A stretch of DNA of 64,000 nucleotides from Oscillospiraceae bacterium (GTDB taxonomy: Bacteria > Bacillota > Clostridia > Oscillospirales > Oscillospiraceae), in assembly GCA_015067435.1 (NCBI GenBank), contig SVMM01000013.1, positions 1 to 64,000 of the forward strand, in the 5' to 3' direction. Both the position numbers and the translations under genes were made by a program. Below, one piece after another: positions 49,606 through 57,914 of this stretch. Below the pieces are notes generated by a model that was not told where the DNA came from, made no database searches, and saw nothing but the letters and a program-made list of their open reading frames with translations. Position 1 is the stretch's first letter; each line of letters opens with the position of its first letter.

Positions 49606-50502
49606 TCAGGCATCCACGCGCGCGAGGACCTCGTCCCTCGTCGGGATGGACGGCGCGGCGCCCGGCCTCGTAACGGCGATCGCCGCCGCGGCGGAGGCGA
49701 AGCGCATGGCGCGCGCCGCGTCAAAGCCGTTCAAGATGCCCGCGAGGAAAAAGCCCGTATAGGTATCCCCCGCCGCGGTCGTGTCCACCGCCGTCACCCG
49801 CTCCGCCGGACAACGGATCATACCGTCCCGCGCGGCGTAAATGGAGCCGTTCTCACCCAGCGTCAGGACAATCGCTGTCGCGGGGAGGCTCTTCCGCAGC
49901 TCCTCCGCCATATCCCCCGGGTCGGCGTGCGCGTCACAGCCGAGCAGCTGCGACGCTTCGATCTCGTTGAGCAGCAGGAAATCCGACAGCGGCAGCAGCG
50001 GACGCAGCGTTTCATCCATGGGCGAGGGGTTCAGCGCAATGCGCATACCGCGTGCCTTTGCCCGTTCGAGCAGGTAGCCCGGCTCGCTGATCTCGTTCTG
50101 CGCCACCAGCACGTCGGGCGCGGAAAAGTGCGCCAGCGTCCGGTCGATCTGCTCGTGCGTGACCGCACGGTTCGCCCCGCCGTAGAGCAGGATGCAGTTG
50201 TCTCCCTCCGGTGTCTTCTGAATGACGGCATGTCCCGTCCGCACATCGTGCAGGCAGGCGACAAACGACGTATCAACGCCCGCGGCACGCAGTTCTTCCG
50301 CAAGAAACGCGCCATCCTCCCCGATCGCTCCTGCGTGGAAGGTCTTTATGCCCGCGCGCGCCAGCGCAACGGACTGGTTCAGTCCCTTTCCGCCGCTGAA
50401 GCTTTGCAGTTCGGTTGCCGCCAGTGTTTCCCCTTTACGGACAAAGCACGGTACCTGATAGACGTAGTCTATGTTCAGCGAGCCGAAGCACAGCACCCTC
50501 AT
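49606..50502 (-). CDS. PfkB-family sugar kinase, ribokinase-like
   Basis: 298 residues. The N-terminal PfkB signature is FSGGKGLNQSVALARAG and the C-terminal one is VDTTAAGDTYTGFFLAG with the catalytic Asp (usual GAGD is AAGD here). N-terminal FGSLNIDYVYQVP is typical of ribokinases. Translationally coupled (ATGA) to the nucleoside hydrolase gene, so ribose released from nucleosides is the likely substrate. Confidence 0.9.
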   Translation of the reverse strand: MRVLCFGSLNIDYVYQVPCFVRKGETLAATELQSFSGGKGLNQSVALARAGIKTFHAGAIGEDGAFLAEELRAAGVDTSFVACLHDVRTGHAVIQKTPEGDNCILLYGGANRAVTHEQIDRTLAHFSAPDVLVAQNEISEPGYLLERAKARGMRIALNPSPMDETLRPLLPLSDFLLLNEIEASQLLGCDAHADPGDMAEELRKSLPATAIVLTLGENGSIYAARDGMIRCPAERVTAVDTTAAGDTYTGFFLAGILNGFDAARAMRFASAAAAIAVTRPGAAPSIPTRDEVLARVDA

Positions 50503-51452
50503 GTCGCGCCCTCTTCTTCACCGTAGCGGCGCAGGCAGTCCTCGACGATATCCCAGAAGCGCGGCACGTCCACGTCAACGGCAACGTCCGCCGTGGCGGG
50601 AAGGCCAAGATAGCCGTAGTAATCGCAGTTTGTCCGCCCGTAGGACTGCTCGCTGCGCAGGTCGATCTGCACGTTCATCGGCTTCGTCGTCAGCAGCTTC
50701 GGGTCGATCAGCGACGCGATCGTCAGCGGATCGTGCAGGGGGCCGCCCTCCATGCCGAAGACCTCCTTCTGCGTTTTGCAGAAATGGCGCATCAGATCTA
50801 CAAACAGACGTGACGCGCCGTTGTTCACCTGTGCCATGCGCTCCACGATCTCCGGATAGCAAAGCACCTTGTGCGTCACGTCCAGCCCGACCATGGTGAC
50901 GGGCCGCCCGGCGGTAAAGCACACGTGCGCCGCCTCCGCGTCCACAAGGACGTTGAATTCCGCAGCGGGCGTCACGTTGCCGTTGGCGTAGGCGCCGCCC
51001 ATGAGAACGATCCGCCGGATCTTTTCGACGATCCGCGGCTCCATGCGCATCGCCATGGCGAGGTTCGTCATCGGCCCGGTCGTGACCACAATGATATCCC
51101 CGTCGGAGGCAAGCAGCGTCCGGATCATGTAGGAAACGGCGTGCTCCGGCTCCACCGTCTTGTGCAGCGGCGGAAACACGGGGCCGTCCAGTCCGGTCTC
51201 GCCGTGGATGTCCCCCGCCGCGCGCGGCTCGCGTACCATCGGGCGGCCGCAGCCCGCATAGACGGGGATATCCCTGCCCAGCCATTGCAGCACCCGGCAG
51301 GCGTTTTTCTGTGTCTTTTCCAGCGTCTGGTTGCCCGCGACCGTCGTGACGCCCAGCAGCTCGATCTGCGGGCTGTTCGCCGCCAGCATGATCGCAACCG
51401 CGTCGTCGTGTCCCGGATCGCAGTCGAGGATGATCTTTTGCCGCTCCATCAT
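50499..51452 (-). CDS. Inosine/uridine-preferring nucleoside hydrolase
   Basis: 317 residues. The calcium-binding motif is ILDCDPGHDDAVAIMLA. VTTVAGNQTLEKTQKNA, TTGPMTNLAMAMRMEP, EFNVLVDAEAAHVCF and a late PLHDPLTIASLIDP are family signatures, with the catalytic Asp and His in place. It splits nucleosides to base and ribose. Start: two adjacent ATG codons (51452 and 51449) follow AAAGGGCG; I list the first. Cotranslated with the ribokinase-like gene. Confidence 0.92.
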   Translation of the reverse strand: MMERQKIILDCDPGHDDAVAIMLAANSPQIELLGVTTVAGNQTLEKTQKNACRVLQWLGRDIPVYAGCGRPMVREPRAAGDIHGETGLDGPVFPPLHKTVEPEHAVSYMIRTLLASDGDIIVVTTGPMTNLAMAMRMEPRIVEKIRRIVLMGGAYANGNVTPAAEFNVLVDAEAAHVCFTAGRPVTMVGLDVTHKVLCYPEIVERMAQVNNGASRLFVDLMRHFCKTQKEVFGMEGGPLHDPLTIASLIDPKLLTTKPMNVQIDLRSEQSYGRTNCDYYGYLGLPATADVAVDVDVPRFWDIVEDCLRRYGEEEGAT

Positions 51453-51525
51453 TTCACGCCCTTTCCCAATTCCATTGTTTTGGACAAACGATATCATCAT
51501 ACGGGTTTTTCCCGAAGCCGCAGCC

Positions 51526-52449
51526 CTACAGCCACTTCTTTTTCCGGAAGAAGATCAGGCTCGCGATCACGATCACAACGCTGATGGCGATCACCAGCGG
51601 ATAGCCGAATTCCCACTCCAACTCCGGCATATAGCGGAAGTTCATGCCGTACCAGCCGACGATGAGCGTAAGCGGCATGAAGATCGTCGTCACGACCGTC
51701 AAAAGCGTCATGGTGCGGTTCTGGCGCACCTCCAACTGCGCGTTGTAAAGGTCTCGCACCTGCATGGTATGGTCGCGCAGGGACACCGCCGAATCGTGCC
51801 GCCGCGCCATGCGGTTCATGAAAAGGTGCATATAACGCAGATTCTTTTCGGTGAAAAAGCCGTTTTCGTTCTCCTCCAGCTCCTGCGTCATGTCGATGAT
51901 CTGCTCATAATGCACCAGTAGCTCGCGGATGTCGCCCCGGATCTCGTTGACCCGGGCAAGGTCGCCCTCGCCCTCCGAGGCAAGGATCTCATCCTCAATG
52001 GCATCAAGCTCCGCCTCGTACCGCTCCATGATCGGGAGGTCGCGGCTGACGACAAGCTCCAGAAAATCATACAAAAAGCGCTCCAGACTCGGCTCTCTCC
52101 ACCGCTTGGTCCGCCGAATGGTTTCGATCATCTGCTCCGCCATGCCGCTGTCGTCGATAAACACGACGCCTTTTTCATCCAGTGCGAAGGCGAACCGATG
52201 ATCCCGCTCCGTCAGCGCCTGCCGGTCGGGGATCTGGAACGTACCTGTCAGGGAGTCGTAGTTGACCTCCGCCTTGGTGTTGTGGATGTTCCCCACGTCC
52301 GGTTCAAGCTCAATGCCCATATCGAAGCGGTCGCGGCTCTTCTGCCACTCCGGCGTAGTCATCACGGCGACATACTGCCGTTCAGTCTGCCCGTGCAGCT
52401 CCTCCTCCGTACAGGGGCGCATATTCTCCTCAAGCAGATAGCAGCCCAT
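51526..52449 (-). CDS. corA: CorA-family magnesium/divalent cation transporter
   Basis: 307 residues. A long N-terminal cytoplasmic domain is followed by a coiled region (ERYEAELDAIEDEILASEGEG) and two C-terminal helices (TMTLLTVVTTIFMPLTLIVGWYGMNF, YPLVIAISVVIVIASLIFF) with the signature YGMNF between them and a basic tail. ATG at 52449 follows GGAGGAAA. The 120-base leader contains a branched hairpin (52504-52546). Confidence 0.95.
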   Translation of the reverse strand: MGCYLLEENMRPCTEEELHGQTERQYVAVMTTPEWQKSRDRFDMGIELEPDVGNIHNTKAEVNYDSLTGTFQIPDRQALTERDHRFAFALDEKGVVFIDDSGMAEQMIETIRRTKRWREPSLERFLYDFLELVVSRDLPIMERYEAELDAIEDEILASEGEGDLARVNEIRGDIRELLVHYEQIIDMTQELEENENGFFTEKNLRYMHLFMNRMARRHDSAVSLRDHTMQVRDLYNAQLEVRQNRTMTLLTVVTTIFMPLTLIVGWYGMNFRYMPELEWEFGYPLVIAISVVIVIASLIFFRKKKWL

Positions 52450-52503
52450 CGTATTTCCTCCCTTTGATCTCTTTCTCACACACTGCGGTAGAAAGCGCGG
52501 CGC

Positions 52504-52546
52504 AGCGCCCGCGGGAAAACGTCCTTGGACGCATTCGGCGGGCGCT
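52504..52546 (-). repeat. Hairpin in the corA leader
   Basis: AGCGCCCGC (52504-52512) pairs with GCGGGCGCT (52538-52546); inside it CGTCC (52521-52525) pairs with GGACG (52528-52532). No T tract follows on either strand, so it may be a regulatory structure rather than a terminator. Confidence 0.35.
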
Positions 52547-52573
52547 TGACCGTGCCGTATATCCTCGTTTTGT

Positions 52574-52601
52574 ATTTTATCAGGCTTTTTTGATATTGCA
52601 A
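52574..52601 (-). promoter_or_regulatory. Promoter of corA
   Basis: Minus strand TTGCAA (52596-52601), 16-bp spacer, TAAAAT (52574-52579). Confidence 0.5.
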
Positions 52602-52659
52602 CACTCTGCGTTGTATTTATTTGGCGCTGCAAAGCACAGGTTTCCGGACAATTTTGGCG

Positions 52660-52688
52660 TTGCCCGCCGCGGCTCTTTGCGCTATAAT
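52660..52688 (+). promoter_or_regulatory. Promoter of the helicase gene
   Basis: TTGCCC (52660-52665), 17-bp spacer, TATAAT (52683-52688). Confidence 0.65.
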
Positions 52689-52752
52689 ATCATGTGATGC
52701 AAAAGGGTCGGTTTCCGCGGAAATAGCGCGGGGCAAAGGAAGGAAGGTGTCC

Positions 52753-54930
52753 ATGGGAATGCCGAAGGAGCGCGCAGACGACTGTCTGGCCGGACTGAAC
52801 GACGCCCAGCGCTGCGCCGTCACCACGACGGAGGGCTTCGTGCGCGTGATCGCGGGCGCGGGCTCCGGCAAAACGCGGGCGCTGACGCACCGGTTCGCTT
52901 TCCTCGTGAACGAGCTGGGCATCCTGCCCGGCAACATCCTCTGTGTCACGTTCACCAACAAAGCGGCAAACGAGATGCGCCAGCGCATCCACAACCTCAC
53001 CGGCGACAACGACACCGGCTACATCTCCACGTTCCACGGGTTCTGTGTGTCGGTTTTGCAGGAGGACAGCAACGCCGTCCAGTATCCCAAAAGCTTCCTT
53101 GTGCTCGACAATTCCGACATCGACGACATGCTCAAGATCATCTACGAGGAGCGCGGTCTGACGCTGCGGAACATGACCTTCGGCAGCGCGCGCGATATGA
53201 TCGAGATACAGAAACTTTTCAAAAAGCCGGAATATTATCTCGATCTCATCGGCATGTCTCTCGACGCGCTGCACGAAAAGTTTCTCGCCGCTTCGACCAC
53301 CGAGGATATCATATTCTACGGCTATCTGTATCAGGAGAAAAAGTGCTTCGGCCTCGACTACAACGATCTTATCAAGTTCACGCTCTACATCTTCTCGCAG
53401 GACGCGGACGTCCGTCTCAAATGGCAGAAGCGCCTCGAATACATCATGATCGATGAGTTTCAGGACATCGACGCGCTGCAATATGAGCTGATGGAAGCGC
53501 TGTGCGGCTATCACAAAAACCTCTTTATCGTCGGCGACCCGGATCAAACCATCTACACGTGGCGCGGCGCGAGCGTGAAATACCTGTTGGAATTCGACAG
53601 GCAGTTTCCGGGCACAAAAACGATCATGATGACGGAGAATTACCGCTCCACGCCGCAGATCCTCGCGGCGGTCAACTCCATGATCGCGCACAACGCCAAC
53701 CGCATGAAAAAAAACCTCATCCCTACGCTTCCGGATGGGGAAAGCGTGCTCTGCCACCACGCGGACACCGCCGAACAGGAGGCGGAGTGGATCGCCGGAC
53801 AGATCGAGGCGCTCCATGCTCAGGGCGTCGCGTACCGCGACGTCGCCATCCTTTACCGCGCGCACTACATCACACGCAACCTTGAAAGCGCCCTTCGCCG
53901 GGTAAAGCTCCCCTACCACATCTACAGCGGCGTGCCGTTCTACGCACGCGCGGAGATCAAGGACGCGCTCTCGTACCTGCGCCTGATTGCCTATCGGGAC
54001 GACCTCTCGTTCCGGCGCGTCGCCAACGTGCCGAAGCGAAGCCTCGGCGAGCGGCGGATGCGATTTCTGGAGGAACGCGCGCAGGCGGAGCAATGCTCGC
54101 TTTACGACGCGCTGCGCAAAAACCTCGACGACGAGATATTCAAACGCACAAAAGCAGCGCAGCTCGTCCGGCTGGTGGAGACCTTCGCCGCGAACTGTGC
54201 CGAGCGCCCGATTTCCGAGCTTCTTTCCGACCTTCTGGACAAGAGCGGCTACGAAACCATGCTGCGCACGGAGGGAAGTCAGGAGCGGCTGGATAATCTC
54301 GCGGAGCTCAAGCAGTCGGTCTTCGAGTACGAAACCACCTGCGGCGAGGAGAGCATGCTGGAGCACTACCTCGCGCATGTGGCGCTGTTCACCAACAGCG
54401 ATACAGCGGAGGAAGACGACCGCGTCAGATTGATGACCATTCACGCCGCAAAGGGGCTGGAATTCCCCTATGTGTTTCTCTGCGCGATGAACGAGGGCGT
54501 CTGCCCGTCCAAGAAGACCGACACCAGAGAGAAGATGGAGGAGGAGCGGCGGCTCGCATTCGTGGCGATGACGCGCGCGGAAAAGCGTCTGTTTCTCTCC
54601 GAGGCGGAGGGCTGGAACCTCGACGGCTCGCCGCGCTATCCGTCCCGCTTCGTGCTGGACATCGATCAGGAGCTGCTGGAATACACCCGCAAGCCCGCCG
54701 CCTCGCTCGTAGCCGATGCGCGGAGCTTCATCGACGCATCCGACCGCTGCCTGCCGGAGAGCCTCGACGACCTTGTCTTTGCCGCCGGAACGCGGGTGCG
54801 GCACCGGGTGTTCGGGGACGGCACGGTCGTGGACGTCGACATGGACCGCCGCGCCCACATCGTCCAATTCGACGACATGAGCACACCGCGCGCGATCTCG
54901 TTCAAGGCAAAGCTGGAGCCCTGCCCGTAA
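52753..54930 (+). CDS. pcrA: UvrD/PcrA-type superfamily 1 DNA helicase
   Basis: 725 residues. Walker A AGAGSGKT, then GNILCVTFTNKAANEMRQRI, DEFQDIDALQYEL (motif II), GDPDQTIYTWRGA (motif III), TENYRSTPQIL (motif IV), MTIHAAKGLEFPYVFL (motif V) and EERRLAFVAMTRAEKRL (motif VI). The C-terminal RHRVFGDGTVVDVD...RAISFKAKL resembles the PcrA C-terminal SH3-like domain. It unwinds DNA 3' to 5' in repair and replication. ATG at 52753 follows AAGGAAGG and a promoter lies just upstream; a longer in-frame reading would start before that promoter. Confidence 0.93.
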   Translation: MGMPKERADDCLAGLNDAQRCAVTTTEGFVRVIAGAGSGKTRALTHRFAFLVNELGILPGNILCVTFTNKAANEMRQRIHNLTGDNDTGYISTFHGFCVSVLQEDSNAVQYPKSFLVLDNSDIDDMLKIIYEERGLTLRNMTFGSARDMIEIQKLFKKPEYYLDLIGMSLDALHEKFLAASTTEDIIFYGYLYQEKKCFGLDYNDLIKFTLYIFSQDADVRLKWQKRLEYIMIDEFQDIDALQYELMEALCGYHKNLFIVGDPDQTIYTWRGASVKYLLEFDRQFPGTKTIMMTENYRSTPQILAAVNSMIAHNANRMKKNLIPTLPDGESVLCHHADTAEQEAEWIAGQIEALHAQGVAYRDVAILYRAHYITRNLESALRRVKLPYHIYSGVPFYARAEIKDALSYLRLIAYRDDLSFRRVANVPKRSLGERRMRFLEERAQAEQCSLYDALRKNLDDEIFKRTKAAQLVRLVETFAANCAERPISELLSDLLDKSGYETMLRTEGSQERLDNLAELKQSVFEYETTCGEESMLEHYLAHVALFTNSDTAEEDDRVRLMTIHAAKGLEFPYVFLCAMNEGVCPSKKTDTREKMEEERRLAFVAMTRAEKRLFLSEAEGWNLDGSPRYPSRFVLDIDQELLEYTRKPAASLVADARSFIDASDRCLPESLDDLVFAAGTRVRHRVFGDGTVVDVDMDRRAHIVQFDDMSTPRAISFKAKLEPCP

Positions 54931-54952
54931 CTGCGCATCTTTCCCGCAAAAC

Positions 54953-54991
54953 ACGCCCGCCGGACGGTTTCCGATACCGACCGGCGGGCGT
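54953..54991. terminator. Bidirectional terminator between helicase and deacetylase genes
   Basis: ACGCCCGCCGG (54953-54963) pairs with CCGGCGGGCGT (54981-54991); TTGCTTT follows on the plus strand and GTTTTGC on the minus strand. Confidence 0.75.
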
Positions 54992-55054
54992 TGCTTTGCG
55001 CATATTCACTTTGCCGGAGCCGGATCCGCGACGCGGTACGCTGCGCCGGCTTTC

Positions 55055-56368
55055 TTAATGTGTCCTGTGCTTTTCCGCAAGCGTATGCAGGCGATCCAGG
55101 ACCGCCGCGCCCGCGCCGCGCGTGACCTCCTGCCCGGGCAGGAATTCGCTCTTCTCATTGCCGCGGAAAACACCGAGCACGGAGCAGAAGCCGACGTCCG
55201 CGATCGCCCAGCCGGCGATCTGCGCGCGGTCGGCATAGGGTGCCGAAGCGCTACCCACGGGAACGGTGACGCCGTACAGGCGGGCAAAGCGCGCCGCGAC
55301 GACGGCGAACTCCTGCCGTGTGATGGGTTTGTCCGGCGCAAAATACTTCGCCGAGACGCCGTTCATCACGCCGGCGGCGTGCGCCCACGCAATATAGGGC
55401 GCGGCGGCGCTGTCCCTCGGCACGTCGGCAAAGGGGTCCGCGGCGGGGATTACCACGGCCGCGCCGTACAGCCGTCCGAGCGCAACGGCAGCCTCCCCGC
55501 GCGTCATGGAGAAGTTGGGCAGGAACTCGCCCGCTTCGTTGCACGACATCAATCCCGCGTCAAGCGCGTAGCGGATAGACGAAAATGCCCAGTGGGTATA
55601 CAGCTTGCTCTCGTCGTACCATTCGCTGCGCGGGCAGCGGTTGACGCCGGTGTTCCGCACGCGGGTGTAGACCTTCCCCGCCTGCGCTTCGACGCCGCGC
55701 CGCCAGAGCAGCTCGTCGACCGTCACCATCTCGAAGTCCTTGCCCTCCAGCGCGGTGAGCAGATTGTCCAGTCCGCGGGCGGTGCTTTTGTGCGTTTCGT
55801 GCATCAGCACGATGTCCCCGTCCTGCACCACCGAGACGGTGTAGCTCGTCAGGCGCGCCGAATCCTGATACTTCCAGTCCTCCGTGTCCACGCTCCACAT
55901 GACGAGCGGCACGCCCGCGGCATTCGCCACGCGGCTGCTGTAATCGCCGTAGGGCGGGCGGAGATAGAACCCGGTCGCGCCGGTCCCTTTGAGGCCCGTG
56001 ACCTCCGTCAGCGCCGCGGCGACGGAGCTGATTTGGCGCCTGACCTCGGCGTCGGATTTCTTGCTCAGCTGGGGATGATCCCATGTGTGGTTCGCGACCT
56101 GGTGTCCCTCCGCCGCCATGCGCCGCACCTGATCGGCAAATTCGCTGATCTTATAGCCGTTTAAGAAGAAGGTCGCCTTTGCGCCGTGCGCTTCCAGTGT
56201 ATCGAGGATCTGATCGGAATACGTCCCCGGTCCGTCATCGAAGGTCAGCGCGACCAGCTTCTGATTCGGACGCTCATAGGCAGACGCCGCCAGCGCGATC
56301 GGCGCAAGGCCGAGACACAGGACGGCAGCCAGCACAAAGGACGCCGCGCGATATGCAAACGCTTTCAC
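55055..56368 (-). CDS. Exported polysaccharide deacetylase (NodB) with SLH domains
   Basis: 437 residues. Signal peptide 1-27. The NodB domain (about 35-230) has TFDDGPGTYSDQ (catalytic and metal-binding Asp pair), ANHTWDHPQL (the two metal-binding His) and FYLRPPYGDYSS. Three C-terminal SLH repeats follow (HWAFSSIRYALDAGLMSCNEAGEFLPNFSMTRGEAAVALGRLY, and two more to the end). It likely removes acetyl groups from peptidoglycan or a wall polysaccharide at the cell surface. The GTG at 56368 has GGGAGG 8 bp upstream. Confidence 0.92.
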   Translation of the reverse strand: MKAFAYRAASFVLAAVLCLGLAPIALAASAYERPNQKLVALTFDDGPGTYSDQILDTLEAHGAKATFFLNGYKISEFADQVRRMAAEGHQVANHTWDHPQLSKKSDAEVRRQISSVAAALTEVTGLKGTGATGFYLRPPYGDYSSRVANAAGVPLVMWSVDTEDWKYQDSARLTSYTVSVVQDGDIVLMHETHKSTARGLDNLLTALEGKDFEMVTVDELLWRRGVEAQAGKVYTRVRNTGVNRCPRSEWYDESKLYTHWAFSSIRYALDAGLMSCNEAGEFLPNFSMTRGEAAVALGRLYGAAVVIPAADPFADVPRDSAAAPYIAWAHAAGVMNGVSAKYFAPDKPITRQEFAVVAARFARLYGVTVPVGSASAPYADRAQIAGWAIADVGFCSVLGVFRGNEKSEFLPGQEVTRGAGAAVLDRLHTLAEKHRTH

Positions 56369-56433
56369 GGCATTTTCCTCCCGTTCCCGCTGCCACGCTG
56401 TTGTTTTCCGTGCACAGCAGATTTTATATTGCA

Positions 56434-57486
56434 TCATATTGGGAGAATTGTCAACTGTTTCCCGCTGTTTTTTGCATTTTCACGCACGCAAAGCGGATTC
56501 TCGTAGAGTTTCCCGCCGTTTGCGAAAAAGTTATAGGAGCGGCAGCCGCCGGCGCACACCGCGCCGTGAACGCACGTGCCGCATTTTCCCGTGAGCTTTT
56601 CCGGCGTAAATTTCCGGTTGTAGGCAAACGCGTCCGGGTCCTCCCAGATATCGCGCAGGCTGCGCTGCCGGAGGTTGCCCTCAATGAAGCGCGCGTCGTA
56701 CATCGACTCGCAGCCGCGGACATTACCCACGCTGTCGATGCCGACGGCAATCAGCCCCGCGCCGCACCCGTCGAACGAATAGCTCGGCGTGCCGCGCAGC
56801 ATCCCCTCCTCCGGCGTGTAATAGCCGATGTTATCCGCGATACCGAGCGCAAAGGGCGCCGCGGGGGCGTCTTTCGCCACAAAATCGATAACCGCCGCCG
56901 CGTCGAAGCACACGTCGACGCCGTTCTGCGCGGCGCCGCCCATGGGCGAGCATGCCTGCAGCTGCCATGCAAAAATCGGATAGCTTCGCAGCGTATCATA
57001 CAGCTCGCCCAGCAGCGGCGCGTTGTCCGCGCGCAGCGTGCTGATGACGGACGCCGGTATCCCCGCCGCCGTCAGCGCGCCAAGGGCCTCCAGACACAGG
57101 CGGTAGCTGCCCGCGCGGCGATACGCGTCGTGCACGCGCTCCGGGCCGTCCAGCGACACCGCTACGGACTCGACGCGAAGCGCCGCCAGCTCGCTCAGCA
57201 GCTCCGGCGTCATGCGGTATCCGTTGGTGATGATGCACACGCGGATGTCCCGCCGCGTGAGCGCGGAGACGATCTCACGCCAGTCGGGGCGCAAAAACAC
57301 CTCGCCGCCGATCAGCGATACGCGGCGGCAGCCCAGCTCCGCGAGCTGGGCTGCCACGTCAAGACATTCGGCGGTGCTCAGTTCGTCCGGGCGCGCATTC
57401 CCGCCGCCGGAGCCGCAGTAGGCGCAGCGGAACGGACAGGCAAGCGTGATCTCCCAGACGCACTGGCGCAGTTTGTAGGCACTCAT
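56434..57486 (-). CDS. Radical SAM/SPASM enzyme, candidate peptide maturase
   Basis: 350 residues. The radical SAM cluster ligands are C17, C21 and C24 (TLACPFRCAYC), followed by LIGGEVFLRPDW and ITNGYRMTPEL. The C-terminal SPASM domain has the complete seven-cysteine pattern: C-x12-G-x4-C, then C-x2-C-x5-C-x3-C (KCGTCVHGAVCAGGC), then C in NPLCVREN. SPASM enzymes with both auxiliary clusters commonly modify ribosomal peptides. The start codon overlaps the stop of the small YAGP/zinc-ribbon gene (ATGA), which makes that protein the obvious candidate partner. Sulfatase-maturase-like or other roles remain possible. Confidence 0.9.
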   Translation of the reverse strand: MSAYKLRQCVWEITLACPFRCAYCGSGGGNARPDELSTAECLDVAAQLAELGCRRVSLIGGEVFLRPDWREIVSALTRRDIRVCIITNGYRMTPELLSELAALRVESVAVSLDGPERVHDAYRRAGSYRLCLEALGALTAAGIPASVISTLRADNAPLLGELYDTLRSYPIFAWQLQACSPMGGAAQNGVDVCFDAAAVIDFVAKDAPAAPFALGIADNIGYYTPEEGMLRGTPSYSFDGCGAGLIAVGIDSVGNVRGCESMYDARFIEGNLRQRSLRDIWEDPDAFAYNRKFTPEKLTGKCGTCVHGAVCAGGCRSYNFFANGGKLYENPLCVRENAKNSGKQLTILPI

Positions 57487-57782
57487 TCCCAGGAAAGCTC
57501 CGAGCCGCAGTTGGGGCAGAATTTGCTTTTGGCATGGAGAGGGCTCCCGCACTGCGGGCAGAAACCGACCCGCTCCTGCTCTTCCTGCGGTTCAGGGGGC
57601 TGCTGTGCCTGCTGCTGCGACTGCTGAAAAAACATCATGCCGTTCAGAGCACCGTTCGGCGGCATGTTCGGACCCGCGTAGGTCATCATCATCTGCGCCG
57701 GCCCGGCGTAGACAAAACCCATCGGCGGATCAGGCTCCTTCTTGTTGAGAGGATAGTTGTCCCTGTTCTCCGGTTTTGGCAT
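57483..57782 (-). CDS. Small YAGP-repeat protein with C-terminal zinc ribbon, candidate radical SAM substrate
   Basis: 99 residues, no signal peptide. The N-terminal half has two copies of YAGP at residues 25-28 and 35-38 (GFVYAGPAQMMMTYAGPNMPPNG). Then come a Gln/Pro/Glu-rich linker (53-70) and a zinc ribbon at the C terminus (C75, C78, C89, C92: CPQCG...CPNCG). GGAGGTGA lies 9 bp before the ATG. It is cotranslated with the radical SAM/SPASM gene. I do not recognise a named family; a precursor or scaffold for modification is an inference from the gene pair. Confidence 0.75.
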   Translation of the reverse strand: MPKPENRDNYPLNKKEPDPPMGFVYAGPAQMMMTYAGPNMPPNGALNGMMFFQQSQQQAQQPPEPQEEQERVGFCPQCGSPLHAKSKFCPNCGSELSWE

Positions 57783-57816
57783 ATTGCCGCGTCACCTCCG
57801 TTCGATTTCTGTTCAC

Positions 57817-57845
57817 AGTATAGCACACCGCGCCGCGGAGGGAAA
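57817..57845 (-). promoter_or_regulatory. Extended -10 promoter of the YAGP/radical SAM pair
   Basis: Minus strand TATACT (57817-57822) preceded by TGC (extended -10), 17-bp spacer to a weak TTTCCC (57840-57845). Confidence 0.5.
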
Positions 57846-57914
57846 GAGGCAAAACCCAGGGATTCGCCAAAGTGTGGCGCGCCGCCATAAAATCACGTTT
57901 TGTTCCGTCGGGCG

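Noticed and set aside
52621-52752. Earlier start for the helicase gene
   Set aside because: The extra 44 codons include the promoter region, and the ATG at 52753 has the ribosome site.
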